From: Rhodonellum psychrophilum GCM71 = DSM 17998 | GTDB taxonomy: Bacteria; Bacteroidota; Bacteroidia; Cytophagales; Cyclobacteriaceae | DNA: 64,000 nt | NCBI RefSeq assembly: GCF_000381545.1 | Contig: NZ_KB906688.1 | Span: 1-64,000 of the forward strand | Direction of reading: 5' to 3' | Shown here: piece after piece, positions 17,510 to 25,179 of the stretch | How the letters are laid out: every line of letters begins with the position of its first letter | How positions within the stretch are numbered: position 1 is the stretch's first letter | Program-made: the position numbers and the translations under genes | Notes under the pieces: generated by a model | Told to the model about the DNA's origin: nothing | Databases searched by the model: none | The model's input: the letters and a program-made list of their open reading frames with translations, nothing else

Positions 17510-18802
17510 ATGTCCAAACGTGTCCTGATCATCACTTATTACTGGCCGCCGAGTGCGGGATCAGGTGTGCAGCGCTGGTTGAAATTCGCGAAGTATCTTC
17601 CCGGTTTTGGCTGGGATCCGGTGATTTTTACACCCGAAAACCCGGATTTTGAATTGAGGGACGAAAGCCTTTTGAAAGAGGTGGACCCACAAACCGAGGT
17701 GCTTAAATTCCCGATTTGGGAACCTTATGGGATTTTTAGAAAACTCAAAGGCGAAAAGCTGGGCGATACTGCCAAGGTATTGGAGAAAAAAGAAAAATCC
17801 ATTTTGGACCAACTGGGAATCAGCTTGAGGGCCAATTTACTGGTGCCGGATCCAAGGGTGTTTTGGGTGAGACCTTCGGTAAAATTCCTGAAGGACCTAG
17901 TAGATCAGGGGCAGTTTCAAGCCGTCATTACCACCGGTCCGCCCCATAGCATGCATCTGATAGGGAGGAATCTCAAAAGAAAAACTGGGATACCCTGGTT
18001 GGCCGATTTCCGGGACCCCTGGTCGCAGTGGGAATTTCTGGATGCACTGCCCATGATGAAGATGGTGCGGAATATCCATAAGAAACTTGAAATGAGTGTT
18101 TTGAAAGAGGCCGATACGATCACAACCATCAGCCCCACCTTCCAAAAGGATTTTGAAGCTTTGGCGCACAAAAAGATCCATTTGTTGACCAACGGCTATG
18201 ATCCATCGGATATGCCAGGAAATTGGTTCGACATCCTGCCTGATCAGGGGAAATTGGAAATCGTCTACACGGGTGTGATCGATTCCATTCGGAATCCCAT
18301 CCCTTTCTTGGAGGCGATGCAAGCGGTGTTTGAAAAATCCGAAAATCCGGTAAAGCTTCGGTTTGTGGGCAAGGTTTCGGAACAGGTCCAGGAGTTCATT
18401 GCTGAGGAGGAATGGCGAAGGGCCCATGTTGCATTGGAAGGGTATGTCAGCCATGAGGAGGTATTTGGTTTTTACCAAAAAGCCCATCTTTTGCTCCTCA
18501 TCTTGACGGATACCAAAAATGCCAAGGGCAATATACCCGGCAAACTTTTCGAATACATGGCAACGGGAAGGCCAATTCTTGCCTTGGGTGATCCCTATGG
18601 CGATGCGGCCATTATCCTCAAAAAAGCAAATGCAGGACAGGTTTTCGCCCATACGGATAGGGAAGGTGTCCAAACATTTCTTCGGGAATTTATTTCTCAA
18701 AGAGATTTCCCCGTCTCTGATTCGGTGGTCCAATATTCAAGAAAACAACGCACGCAAGTACTTGCCCAACTGCTGGATGCCCAAACCGATCCCCTTCCTT
18801 GA
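17510..18802 (+). CDS. Glycosyltransferase, GT-B fold (family 4-like)
   Basis: A 430-residue protein. I start at the ATG at 17510 (MSKRVLIITYYWPP); a TTG seven codons upstream is less likely. The N-terminus has the donor-independent GT-B opening ITYYWPPSAGSGVQRW typical of Bacteroidota GT4-like enzymes, followed by TTGPPHSMH and WLADFRDPW. The C-terminal half has the nucleotide-sugar site around YTGVI, LRFVGKV and IPGKLFEYMATGRPILAL (the E-x7-E-like region). It probably transfers a sugar in exopolysaccharide or lipopolysaccharide synthesis, but no other polysaccharide gene is adjacent. It converges with the response regulator gene, with only 30 bp between stops. Confidence 0.88.
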   Translation: MSKRVLIITYYWPPSAGSGVQRWLKFAKYLPGFGWDPVIFTPENPDFELRDESLLKEVDPQTEVLKFPIWEPYGIFRKLKGEKLGDTAKVLEKKEKSILDQLGISLRANLLVPDPRVFWVRPSVKFLKDLVDQGQFQAVITTGPPHSMHLIGRNLKRKTGIPWLADFRDPWSQWEFLDALPMMKMVRNIHKKLEMSVLKEADTITTISPTFQKDFEALAHKKIHLLTNGYDPSDMPGNWFDILPDQGKLEIVYTGVIDSIRNPIPFLEAMQAVFEKSENPVKLRFVGKVSEQVQEFIAEEEWRRAHVALEGYVSHEEVFGFYQKAHLLLLILTDTKNAKGNIPGKLFEYMATGRPILALGDPYGDAAIILKKANAGQVFAHTDREGVQTFLREFISQRDFPVSDSVVQYSRKQRTQVLAQLLDAQTDPLP

Positions 18803-18832
18803 CCGGAACAGGATTTCCGGAGGAGGCACACC

Positions 18833-19873
18833 TTAGCTGAGGACTTCATAGACCACCACTGGGGATTTTTTGTTTTTGAGGGTCATTTCCCCGATTTTGT
18901 TGCACAAAAAGGAATCTTTGATGGACAAATAACTTTTCTCTGATATCAGGATTTGGCCTTTGTTGGCTGCGGCCTGTAGCCGGGAAGCCACATTGACGGT
19001 GTCTCCGATGACGGTATAGTCCAGCCGCCGCAAAGTGGAGGAACCAATGTTGCCGGAAATCATCTCGCCACTGTTGATGCCGATGGACACTTCTGGACGA
19101 TATTCATTTTTATCGGTAGATGCTGAAATGGCCTTTATGGCCTTCCGGATATTCAGGCAGGCTTCGAGGGCACGGTCCAAATGAAAGTCACCCTTGAAGA
19201 CGGCCATCAAGGCGTCACCTAAAAACTTGTCCACTATGCCCTTCTGCTGGATGATTTCCCTGACCATCAAGTCAAAATATTCATTCAAAAGCTGGACCAC
19301 CTGATCGGGGCTTTGGGTCTCACTGATGGAAGTAAACCCACAGATGTCGATAAAAGCGACGGATCCCACCACGGTTTCATTTTCAAAAAGTGATTTTTCA
19401 AATTCCTTTCGACCCATAAAGTTAAGAACTGCCTCATCGACGTACATCTTGAGGATATTATTTTCCTTGATGGCCTTAAGTGTTTCATGCACTTGGTGTA
19501 CTTGTTGGATCGTCTTCTCGATGGTGATGGACAAATCCGTGAAATTGATGGGTTTGGTGATAAAGTCAAAGGCTCCACGGTTCATGGCCGTCCGGATGTT
19601 GTCCATGTCACCATAGGCAGAGATAATCACGGATTTGATCAGTGGTTTTGTTTCAGAGAGTCGGCTCAATAGTGTCAAACCATCCATTTCCGGCATATTG
19701 ATATCGGTCAGGACAACATCCACATCTTTGTTTTCTTCGAGGCATTCCAAAGCATGCCTACCGTTACAAGCGAATAGGAATTCGTACTTCTTTTGCCGGA
19801 TTTGTTGTCGGAATTTTTGCTTGATCAAGGTCTCCAAATCCGCTTCATCATCCACTACCAATATCTTCGCCAT
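18833..19873 (-). CDS. Response regulator with class III adenylate cyclase output domain
   Basis: A 346-residue two-domain protein. Residues 1-125 are a receiver domain with acidic pocket VVDDE, phospho-acceptor Asp57 in LTDINMPEMDG, and Lys107 in ITKPIN. A helical linker leads to a cyclase homology domain (about 165-346): metal-binding Asp176 (FIDICGF) and Asp220 (KFLGD), Lys216 and Thr287 (YTVIGD) at the base-specifying positions, and transition-state Asn294 and Arg298 (NVASR). The Lys/Thr pair suggests ATP, giving cAMP, as in CyaC-type cyclases. The histidine kinase encoded just upstream on the same strand (168 bp away) is its probable partner. Confidence 0.92.
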   Translation of the reverse strand: MAKILVVDDEADLETLIKQKFRQQIRQKKYEFLFACNGRHALECLEENKDVDVVLTDINMPEMDGLTLLSRLSETKPLIKSVIISAYGDMDNIRTAMNRGAFDFITKPINFTDLSITIEKTIQQVHQVHETLKAIKENNILKMYVDEAVLNFMGRKEFEKSLFENETVVGSVAFIDICGFTSISETQSPDQVVQLLNEYFDLMVREIIQQKGIVDKFLGDALMAVFKGDFHLDRALEACLNIRKAIKAISASTDKNEYRPEVSIGINSGEMISGNIGSSTLRRLDYTVIGDTVNVASRLQAAANKGQILISEKSYLSIKDSFLCNKIGEMTLKNKKSPVVVYEVLS

Positions 19874-20041
19874 GGTTGAGTTTGTTCATTCATTTCTATC
19901 CAATTCTTTTGCATTGATCGGCGACACCCTCCACTATTGCATACTTCGGATTTAACTTTTCACCCCTTCTGGTCTATTAAAATCTAAGAATCCATACATG
20001 TCTCACACAAGTTAGCAAAAGAAAACAAAGTTTCCAGTGGA

Positions 20042-21430
20042 TCAATCCAATGGCAGCAGGATGGTGAATGTGGTGCCCTCACCTTCCTTGCTTTCTACCC
20101 GTATCTCTCCACCGTGCGCCATGACGATGTCATAGCTGAGAGACAATCCCAAGCCTGTCCCTTGTCCGGTGGGTTTGGTGGTGAAAAAGGGTTGGAAAAT
20201 TTTGGTCTTGATCGCTTCCGGTATTCCAGAGCCATTGTCGCTGACTGAAATTCGAATTTTTTGGTCAATCATTTTCGTGCTGATCTTAACCTTTGGTTTG
20301 TATGCATCAATGCTTTTTGGCCTTTCTTTCCTGTCTTTGCCGAGCTCTAGGGCCTCCATGTGGCTTTTATCGGCACAGGCATAGAATGCATTGTTGATCA
20401 AGTTGAGCAAAACCCGTCCAAAATCTTCAGGGATCACCATAATCTTCGGGAGGGCGGGATCAAAATCGGTGGTGAAATCCGCATTGAAGGATTTGTCCTT
20501 GGCCCGCAGGCCATGGTAGGAAAGCCGGAGGTATTCATCTGCAAGTGCGTTGATATCAGTGAGCTCTTTTTTTCCGGAGTTGCTTCTGCTGTGCATGAGC
20601 ATTCCTCTGACGATTGCCTCTGCCCGTTTGCCATGGTGGTTGATTTTCTTTAGATTTTGTTGGATGTCATTGGCAATGGACTTGGCCTCTTCCAAATCAC
20701 CATTTTCCAATTCGGCGTTCATTTCTTGGATGAGTTCATTGCTGACCTCAGAAAAATTATTGACAAAGTTGAGCGGGTTTTGAATTTCATGGGCGATTCC
20801 GGCAGTCAATTCTCCCAAAGAAGCCATTTTTTCGGCATGAATCAGTTGGTTTTGGGTAGCTTTTAGTTCATTCAATGTTTTTTCCAACTTATTTTTCTGA
20901 AGGGTCAGCGCCGCTGTCCGCTCTGCAACCTGGATTTCAAGTTCTGCCTTCAAAGATTCAGTGATACGATGTTCTTTTTCCCTCTCTTCTGCCTTGATCC
21001 TTTCCTTTTCCAGGGCCTTCTTTTGCTTGTTGTTGATGATCAACATGGCCGCAGCCCACAGCAAGGTGAAAAATAGGGCGGTTTCAAAATAATTCTCCCA
21101 TTTCGCATACAATTCAGGATTGATAAAGCCCAAAAGATCGCCTATAAAGGAAATAAGGAGGTAGGGGAGGCCAGCGAGGACGATGGGCTTTGCACTTTGG
21201 AATTCGGGAATGCGATACACTGCAAATATCAAAGATGCCAAAAAACCGAAAGTCAACACTTTCAAAAGTGCGGCATTGGGGAGTCCCATTATGCTCAATA
21301 TCAAAAGCCCAATGGCTATCCAGATACCGATTTTCAGGATTTTGTCCCATTTTTGGGTATTTCCTGCTTTGCTGGCATGCCTGCGCAGGTTATAAATGAT
21401 GAGGATTGCGATAATGTTCTCTAAATTCAT
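20042..21430 (-). CDS. Membrane sensor histidine kinase
   Basis: A 462-residue kinase starting at MNLENIIAIL; a Met six codons earlier is possible. The N-terminal 140 residues contain four or five hydrophobic segments, such as GIWIAIGLLILSIMGL and FFTLLWAAAMLII, with no large extracellular domain. A long coiled coil (about 135-200) leads to the H-box GIAHEIQNPLNF with phospho-acceptor His214, then the N-box NLINNAFYA, G1 box DNGSGIP, F-box FFTTKP and G2 box GTGLGLS. It belongs to the ATPase class found in Bacteroidota kinases that act with cyclase or REC proteins. Gene order implies that it phosphorylates the cyclase-type regulator at 18833-19873. Confidence 0.92.
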   Translation of the reverse strand: MNLENIIAILIIYNLRRHASKAGNTQKWDKILKIGIWIAIGLLILSIMGLPNAALLKVLTFGFLASLIFAVYRIPEFQSAKPIVLAGLPYLLISFIGDLLGFINPELYAKWENYFETALFFTLLWAAAMLIINNKQKKALEKERIKAEEREKEHRITESLKAELEIQVAERTAALTLQKNKLEKTLNELKATQNQLIHAEKMASLGELTAGIAHEIQNPLNFVNNFSEVSNELIQEMNAELENGDLEEAKSIANDIQQNLKKINHHGKRAEAIVRGMLMHSRSNSGKKELTDINALADEYLRLSYHGLRAKDKSFNADFTTDFDPALPKIMVIPEDFGRVLLNLINNAFYACADKSHMEALELGKDRKERPKSIDAYKPKVKISTKMIDQKIRISVSDNGSGIPEAIKTKIFQPFFTTKPTGQGTGLGLSLSYDIVMAHGGEIRVESKEGEGTTFTILLPLD

Positions 21431-21596
21431 GTAGCGGCAATTGAGCAATTTTCAAAAAGATACCCAAAGAATAATCGATAACCAAAATACGTTTTTTCTT
21501 TGAAAAAGTAAGATGTTGCACCCTAAAACAAAGAGATAATCAGGCAATCTGAAAACGAAAAACCAGGATGGGTTCAATTTTCAATCCATTCGAATT

Positions 21597-21769
21597 TAAC
21601 CCGAAATATGCATTCCCTTTCCAAATGAGATCGAAACTGCAAGAAAATCAGACTATTGTGAGACTAACTCCTGACGCCAATAGGATGAAGTCAAAAACAA
21701 GCAGCAAATAATTGAATATCAGTTGATTGTAATATTGAATTGAGTTCTTAATGCATAAAATGGGTTTAA
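21597..21769 (+). repeat. Dispersed TIR repeat, copy R4
   Basis: A near-consensus copy with both ends intact: TTAACCCGAAATATGCAT on the left and AATGCATAAAATGGGTTTAA on the right. It is a good reference for the family. It lies upstream of the histidine kinase gene and is followed after about 12 bp by R5 in the same orientation. Confidence 0.9.
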
Positions 21770-21779
21770 ACAATTTGGA

Positions 21780-22000
21780 TTTAACCCGAATTCCAAGACT
21801 TGGAAAAATTAACGTAAAGCGGCCAACTTGACGCAAGATAGATGGAAGTAGGTATTCTGTTTTCCAATTGGGATTGAAACAAATCCGACTAATTGGAGAA
21901 TGACGCATGTCGCCGATATGGCGAAGTCAAAAAATGTAAACCATTGACTGAGTATCAATTAATTTCAGGCTGGATTGGGCATTCCTGCCATGGGTTAAAA
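21780..22000 (+). repeat. Dispersed TIR repeat, copy R5 (long variant)
   Basis: It begins TTAACCCG but then carries a module of about 55 bp (AATTCCAAGACTTGGAAAAA, then AACTTGACGCAAG) that only R9 shares, before rejoining the common sequence at TTTCCAATTGGGATTGAAAC. The right end is decayed (GGGCATTCCTGCCATGGGTT). Arranged in tandem with R4. Confidence 0.8.
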
Positions 22001-22047
22001 CCCAAATCGACACGGGTTAAAACCCGCAAAAGAAATACGGGTTAAAC
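21991..22047. repeat. Short GGGTTAAAACCC palindromes
   Basis: GGGTTAAAACCC occurs at 21992-22003 and 22014-22025, and GGGTTAAA again at 22039-22046, all resembling back-to-back ends of the dispersed repeat. They may be scars of element ends. Confidence 0.6.
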
Positions 22048-22074
22048 ACTTTTGAAGCCAATACGAGGAAAAAT

Positions 22075-22148
22075 AGCTCCCGAAATCACAAAAGGTGGTG
22101 AAACCCCATTTCTGCGACTTCATCACACTTTTCATGATTTCGGGAGAG
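22075..22148 (-). terminator. Long imperfect hairpin after the NTF2-like gene
   Basis: CTCCCGAAATCA and GGTGGTGA on the left pair with TCATCACAC and TGATTTCGGGAG on the right, with a loop of about 20 bases. It lies 19 bp past the stop of the minus-strand gene at 22167 and probably ends or stabilises its transcript. Confidence 0.65.
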
Positions 22149-22166
22149 TACAAAGGTCCGAACCCT

Positions 22167-22694
22167 TTACTTTAACTTAACGGGTGCTGCGCTTTTGGCT
22201 TTTTCCGCGGCTTCGATTTCCTGAATGGCCATGATCAAGGGGCCATTGTCCCAATAGCCATGCTCTTCCACTATTTTTCCATCCTTGAATTGGGCGGTCA
22301 AGTGGACCGGCATTTCAATTTTTCTGTTGTCTGCAGCTAGTGTTCCCTCCCAGATCCCCCAGAAATTTACCCAGGTTTCACCCTTGTCCGTGACCACCAT
22401 TTCGTAATCTTGATCCCTATCCAGAAATCCCCTAGAAGAAAAATTCACATCATTCTGGCCATGATAGGCAGGGACCTCTTTAAATGAAATTGGGGATTTT
22501 TTGGTGTTGTAATAGACCTTGGCCGTATCTGCGAAATTTGCAGCCATGGCCTCCCAGTTTTTTGTGTTGTAGTGACTGATTCCTGATTTCAAAATGTCAA
22601 TTTCAGGGGAGTTTTGCGTGTACCTCGGCGCTTCTTTTTTTTCACAAGCTGCCAATATTAACACTGCCAAAAGAATAAGGATTGAATTTTTCAT
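22167..22694 (-). CDS. NTF2/SnoaL-like lipoprotein
   Basis: A 175-residue lipoprotein (lipobox LAAC, Cys17). The rest fits the cone-shaped NTF2-like fold: the first helix IDILKSGISHYNTKNWEAMAANFADTA, then VYYNTKKSPISFKEV, WVNFWGIWEGTL, PVHLTAQFKDGKIVEEHGYWD (the conserved end strand with His and Trp in SnoaL-like proteins). Members either bind small molecules or act as isomerases; no catalytic Asp/His pair can be named with confidence. Monocistronic. Confidence 0.82.
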   Translation of the reverse strand: MKNSILILLAVLILAACEKKEAPRYTQNSPEIDILKSGISHYNTKNWEAMAANFADTAKVYYNTKKSPISFKEVPAYHGQNDVNFSSRGFLDRDQDYEMVVTDKGETWVNFWGIWEGTLAADNRKIEMPVHLTAQFKDGKIVEEHGYWDNGPLIMAIQEIEAAEKAKSAAPVKLK

Positions 22695-22886
22695 AAGCGT
22701 TTGATTTTAGGTAAATAAAAATTAGTTTTTCGCTTCAACTTTTACCGATGTGTATAGAACATATAAAAATAAAGCAATAATTGAATAATTGCACAAAAAA
22801 ATTATTTTTTATGAGAATTTTTAGTCAAATGATTTTATCTGATAGAATAATAATATTGAATTTTCAAATAGAATCAGTTAAACTTC

Positions 22887-24194
22887 TCAGAATCTGATTT
22901 TACCTTTTCTGAAAAACCTCATCAAGAAATAAATCATGGTCAATACCCCAATCAAAATGAGGGTTCCCTGAATTTCAACTCCAGATAAGTTGGACAGGAA
23001 ATAAAGAATAATGCCCGCCGAAAGTAGGGGGACGGTATAGCCAAGTGGGATTTTGAATTCTTCAGGTCTCGTTTCCTTCATCTGTCGAAGCTTGATGACG
23101 GAAAGTGATACACCAAAATAAACCAACAGCATGCTTGCCGAGGCGATAATGGCGAGTTGCCGAAAACCACCGATGGCGGCCAAGGTAAATCCTAGACCCG
23201 CATACAGGAAAATCGCCAAATGTGGGGTCTTGAATCGGTGGTGGATGGAGGCCAACTTGCCGAATGGGATTACCCCGTCTCTGGCCATGGCAAATATCAC
23301 GCGGGGATTGTTCAGGATTTCTCCGCTCAGCATCCCAAACATCGAGATCCCTGCGCCGATAAATAGGAGCGTGTACCCAACAGGACCGAATACAATCTTG
23401 GCCGTTTCCGCCAATGGTGCTTCCTTGAAATTTGGCAATTCTGCGCCCAAAACCCCTTGAGAAACTGCCTGGATCATGATATAAAGAAAAAGAACAGATG
23501 AGATCCCGATAAAAATGGCCCTTGGAACTGTTTTTTGAGGGTTTTTGATTTCTCCACCAATGGTAAGTCCCGCATCCCCGCCCTGAAAGGCAAAAAACAA
23601 AATCAAAGAGGCCTCTCCAAATTGTTGGAGTGTTGGCGTGGATTCCCAGTACAAATTGGCCATGGAAGCATCTTTCCAACCAATGACAATCAAAAACAAA
23701 AGCGGCGTCAACTTGGCAATCGTATTGATTTTTACCAAGCCGATTCCTTGTTTGACACCGATCACATTGACCATTGCCAGTCCGGAAAATATGAGGAATA
23801 GAAAGATCAACCGGACAGTTTGATTTTTGAAAATAGGGAATGCCAAGGCCAGGATCTCCACCAATGCATTGGACACAGCCGCATCGGAAAATATGCTGCC
23901 CATCATCATGAATATGGAGGCTAAAAACCCGGGATAAGGCCCAAAAGCAGTTTCCACATAGGCGTATCCTCCGCCCGAGTGGGTTACTTTGCTCCCAGCT
24001 TCAGCAAAACACAGCATCACCAAAGCAATCAGAAATCCGCAAAAAAGGTAGGCAATGACCCCGGAAGCACCCATTGTCTCGGCAACGATGGCCGGCAATA
24101 CAAAAATCCCGGCACCCACGATGATGTTGACAATGTTCGCGGAAATCCCCCAAACCCCAACTTCCCTTTTTAATCCTTCGTTTACTTGTGCCAT
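22887..24194 (-). CDS. APC-family amino acid permease
   Basis: A 435-residue integral membrane transporter with about 12 hydrophobic segments. I start at MAQVNEGLKREVGVW (24194), the usual opening for this family; the frame continues upstream to 24260 without support. Diagnostic features are the unwound first helix IVGAGIFVLPAIVA (the GxG substrate-binding motif), GAGISMFGMLSGEILNNPR in the middle, and FKTPHLAIFLYAGLGF. This is the APC superfamily, related to YfnA, EutP and cationic or neutral amino acid exchangers. The substrate cannot be read from sequence. Confidence 0.92.
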   Translation of the reverse strand: MAQVNEGLKREVGVWGISANIVNIIVGAGIFVLPAIVAETMGASGVIAYLFCGFLIALVMLCFAEAGSKVTHSGGGYAYVETAFGPYPGFLASIFMMMGSIFSDAAVSNALVEILALAFPIFKNQTVRLIFLFLIFSGLAMVNVIGVKQGIGLVKINTIAKLTPLLFLIVIGWKDASMANLYWESTPTLQQFGEASLILFFAFQGGDAGLTIGGEIKNPQKTVPRAIFIGISSVLFLYIMIQAVSQGVLGAELPNFKEAPLAETAKIVFGPVGYTLLFIGAGISMFGMLSGEILNNPRVIFAMARDGVIPFGKLASIHHRFKTPHLAIFLYAGLGFTLAAIGGFRQLAIIASASMLLVYFGVSLSVIKLRQMKETRPEEFKIPLGYTVPLLSAGIILYFLSNLSGVEIQGTLILIGVLTMIYFLMRFFRKGKIRF

Positions 24195-24576
24195 TGATGG
24201 GTCTTCTTTTTGAAAATGTAATGGGAAATAAAAGTCATTCGAAATTCGGATTTCCACCAAATAAAATCAATGCGCTCGCCCAAGTAAATTTTTGAAGGGA
24301 TTGTCGAGCAGCATTCGGTTGATTTTCCCCCAAATATAATATGGTTTGCATTGATTTGATCTAAAAACCAACATTGTTCCGGTATTTGCCCCCGAAATAT
24401 GCAGGGATTTTTTTCCGGCCATCTTTCTTTTCACAATGCGGAGCCATGTTCCCACGATCAAAAATCCTGGAATCCCATCAAATCCGGCTCAGAATTCGGG
24501 TATTGATATTTTGGTAGGGGATAGGTTTGGTCAGTTCCGTTTGACTTGAAAATAGCGCACTTCAAATCCAAGGGAA
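24195..24576. other. Intergenic region with a possible promoter box
   Basis: The spacer lies between two minus-strand genes. On the minus strand it holds TATATTTG (24331-24338), a match to the Bacteroidota -7 consensus TAnnTTTG, about 135 bp upstream of the permease start. No clear TTTG box sits 19-21 bp further up, so the promoter is tentative. No repeat copy and no gene seen. Confidence 0.4.
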
Positions 24577-25098
24577 TCAATGCCCGCTGACCAATTTCAC
24601 ATGTCCCAAATGATGGAGGCCATGCCAGGAATAGAGGGCGATGGTCTTGTCGAGTCGGACGGATTTTTGGCTTTCGGGATGAAAGAAGGTTCTGGCAAAA
24701 TCTTCCGAGTCCATGCCGCGAAGCAACGCTACCCAGCGTACATGAAGACCTTCCAGTATTGCCAAACTGGATACCACTGGTAGGGTTTTGGCATCTGACA
24801 TTTCTGCCCAGAGGCCCTCAAAATAGGGCTTAATTGTTGGGTTTTCTTCGGTCAAGGCGAGTTTGAACCGGATAAAACTGTTCATGTGGCTGTCTGCACA
24901 ATGGTGCACCACTTGCCTCACCGACCATCCACCAGGGCGGTATGCCGTGTCCAGTTGGGCTTCTGAAAGCTTTTGAATTTCCATTTTCAGCATAGCCGGA
25001 AAGGCTTCAATATTTGTGATCCATTCATGAATGCTTTCCGGGTTGATTTCTTTTGGCGACGCAAATGGGCCGATGGGATATTGAAGAGGATTGTTCAT
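24577..25098 (-). CDS. DinB/YfiT-type putative metal-dependent protein (BstA-like)
   Basis: A 173-residue four-helix-bundle protein starting at MNNPLQYPIGPF, the typical N-terminus of the YfiT/BstA branch of the DinB superfamily. The three metal-binding His are in VVHHCADSH and WHGLHHLGH. Bacillus YfiT (BstA) is a bacillithiol S-transferase; several Bacteroidota also make bacillithiol, so a thiol-transferase role is possible but unproven. It is downstream of priA on the same strand with an 81-bp gap and may be transcribed with it. Confidence 0.85.
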   Translation of the reverse strand: MNNPLQYPIGPFASPKEINPESIHEWITNIEAFPAMLKMEIQKLSEAQLDTAYRPGGWSVRQVVHHCADSHMNSFIRFKLALTEENPTIKPYFEGLWAEMSDAKTLPVVSSLAILEGLHVRWVALLRGMDSEDFARTFFHPESQKSVRLDKTIALYSWHGLHHLGHVKLVSGH

Positions 25099-25179
25099 AT
25101 GCGGATCAAGATACAGCATTGGAACCAATTCAAAAACTCAGGGGATACAAGAATAAATTCCGGTTTTGGAATTTATCCA

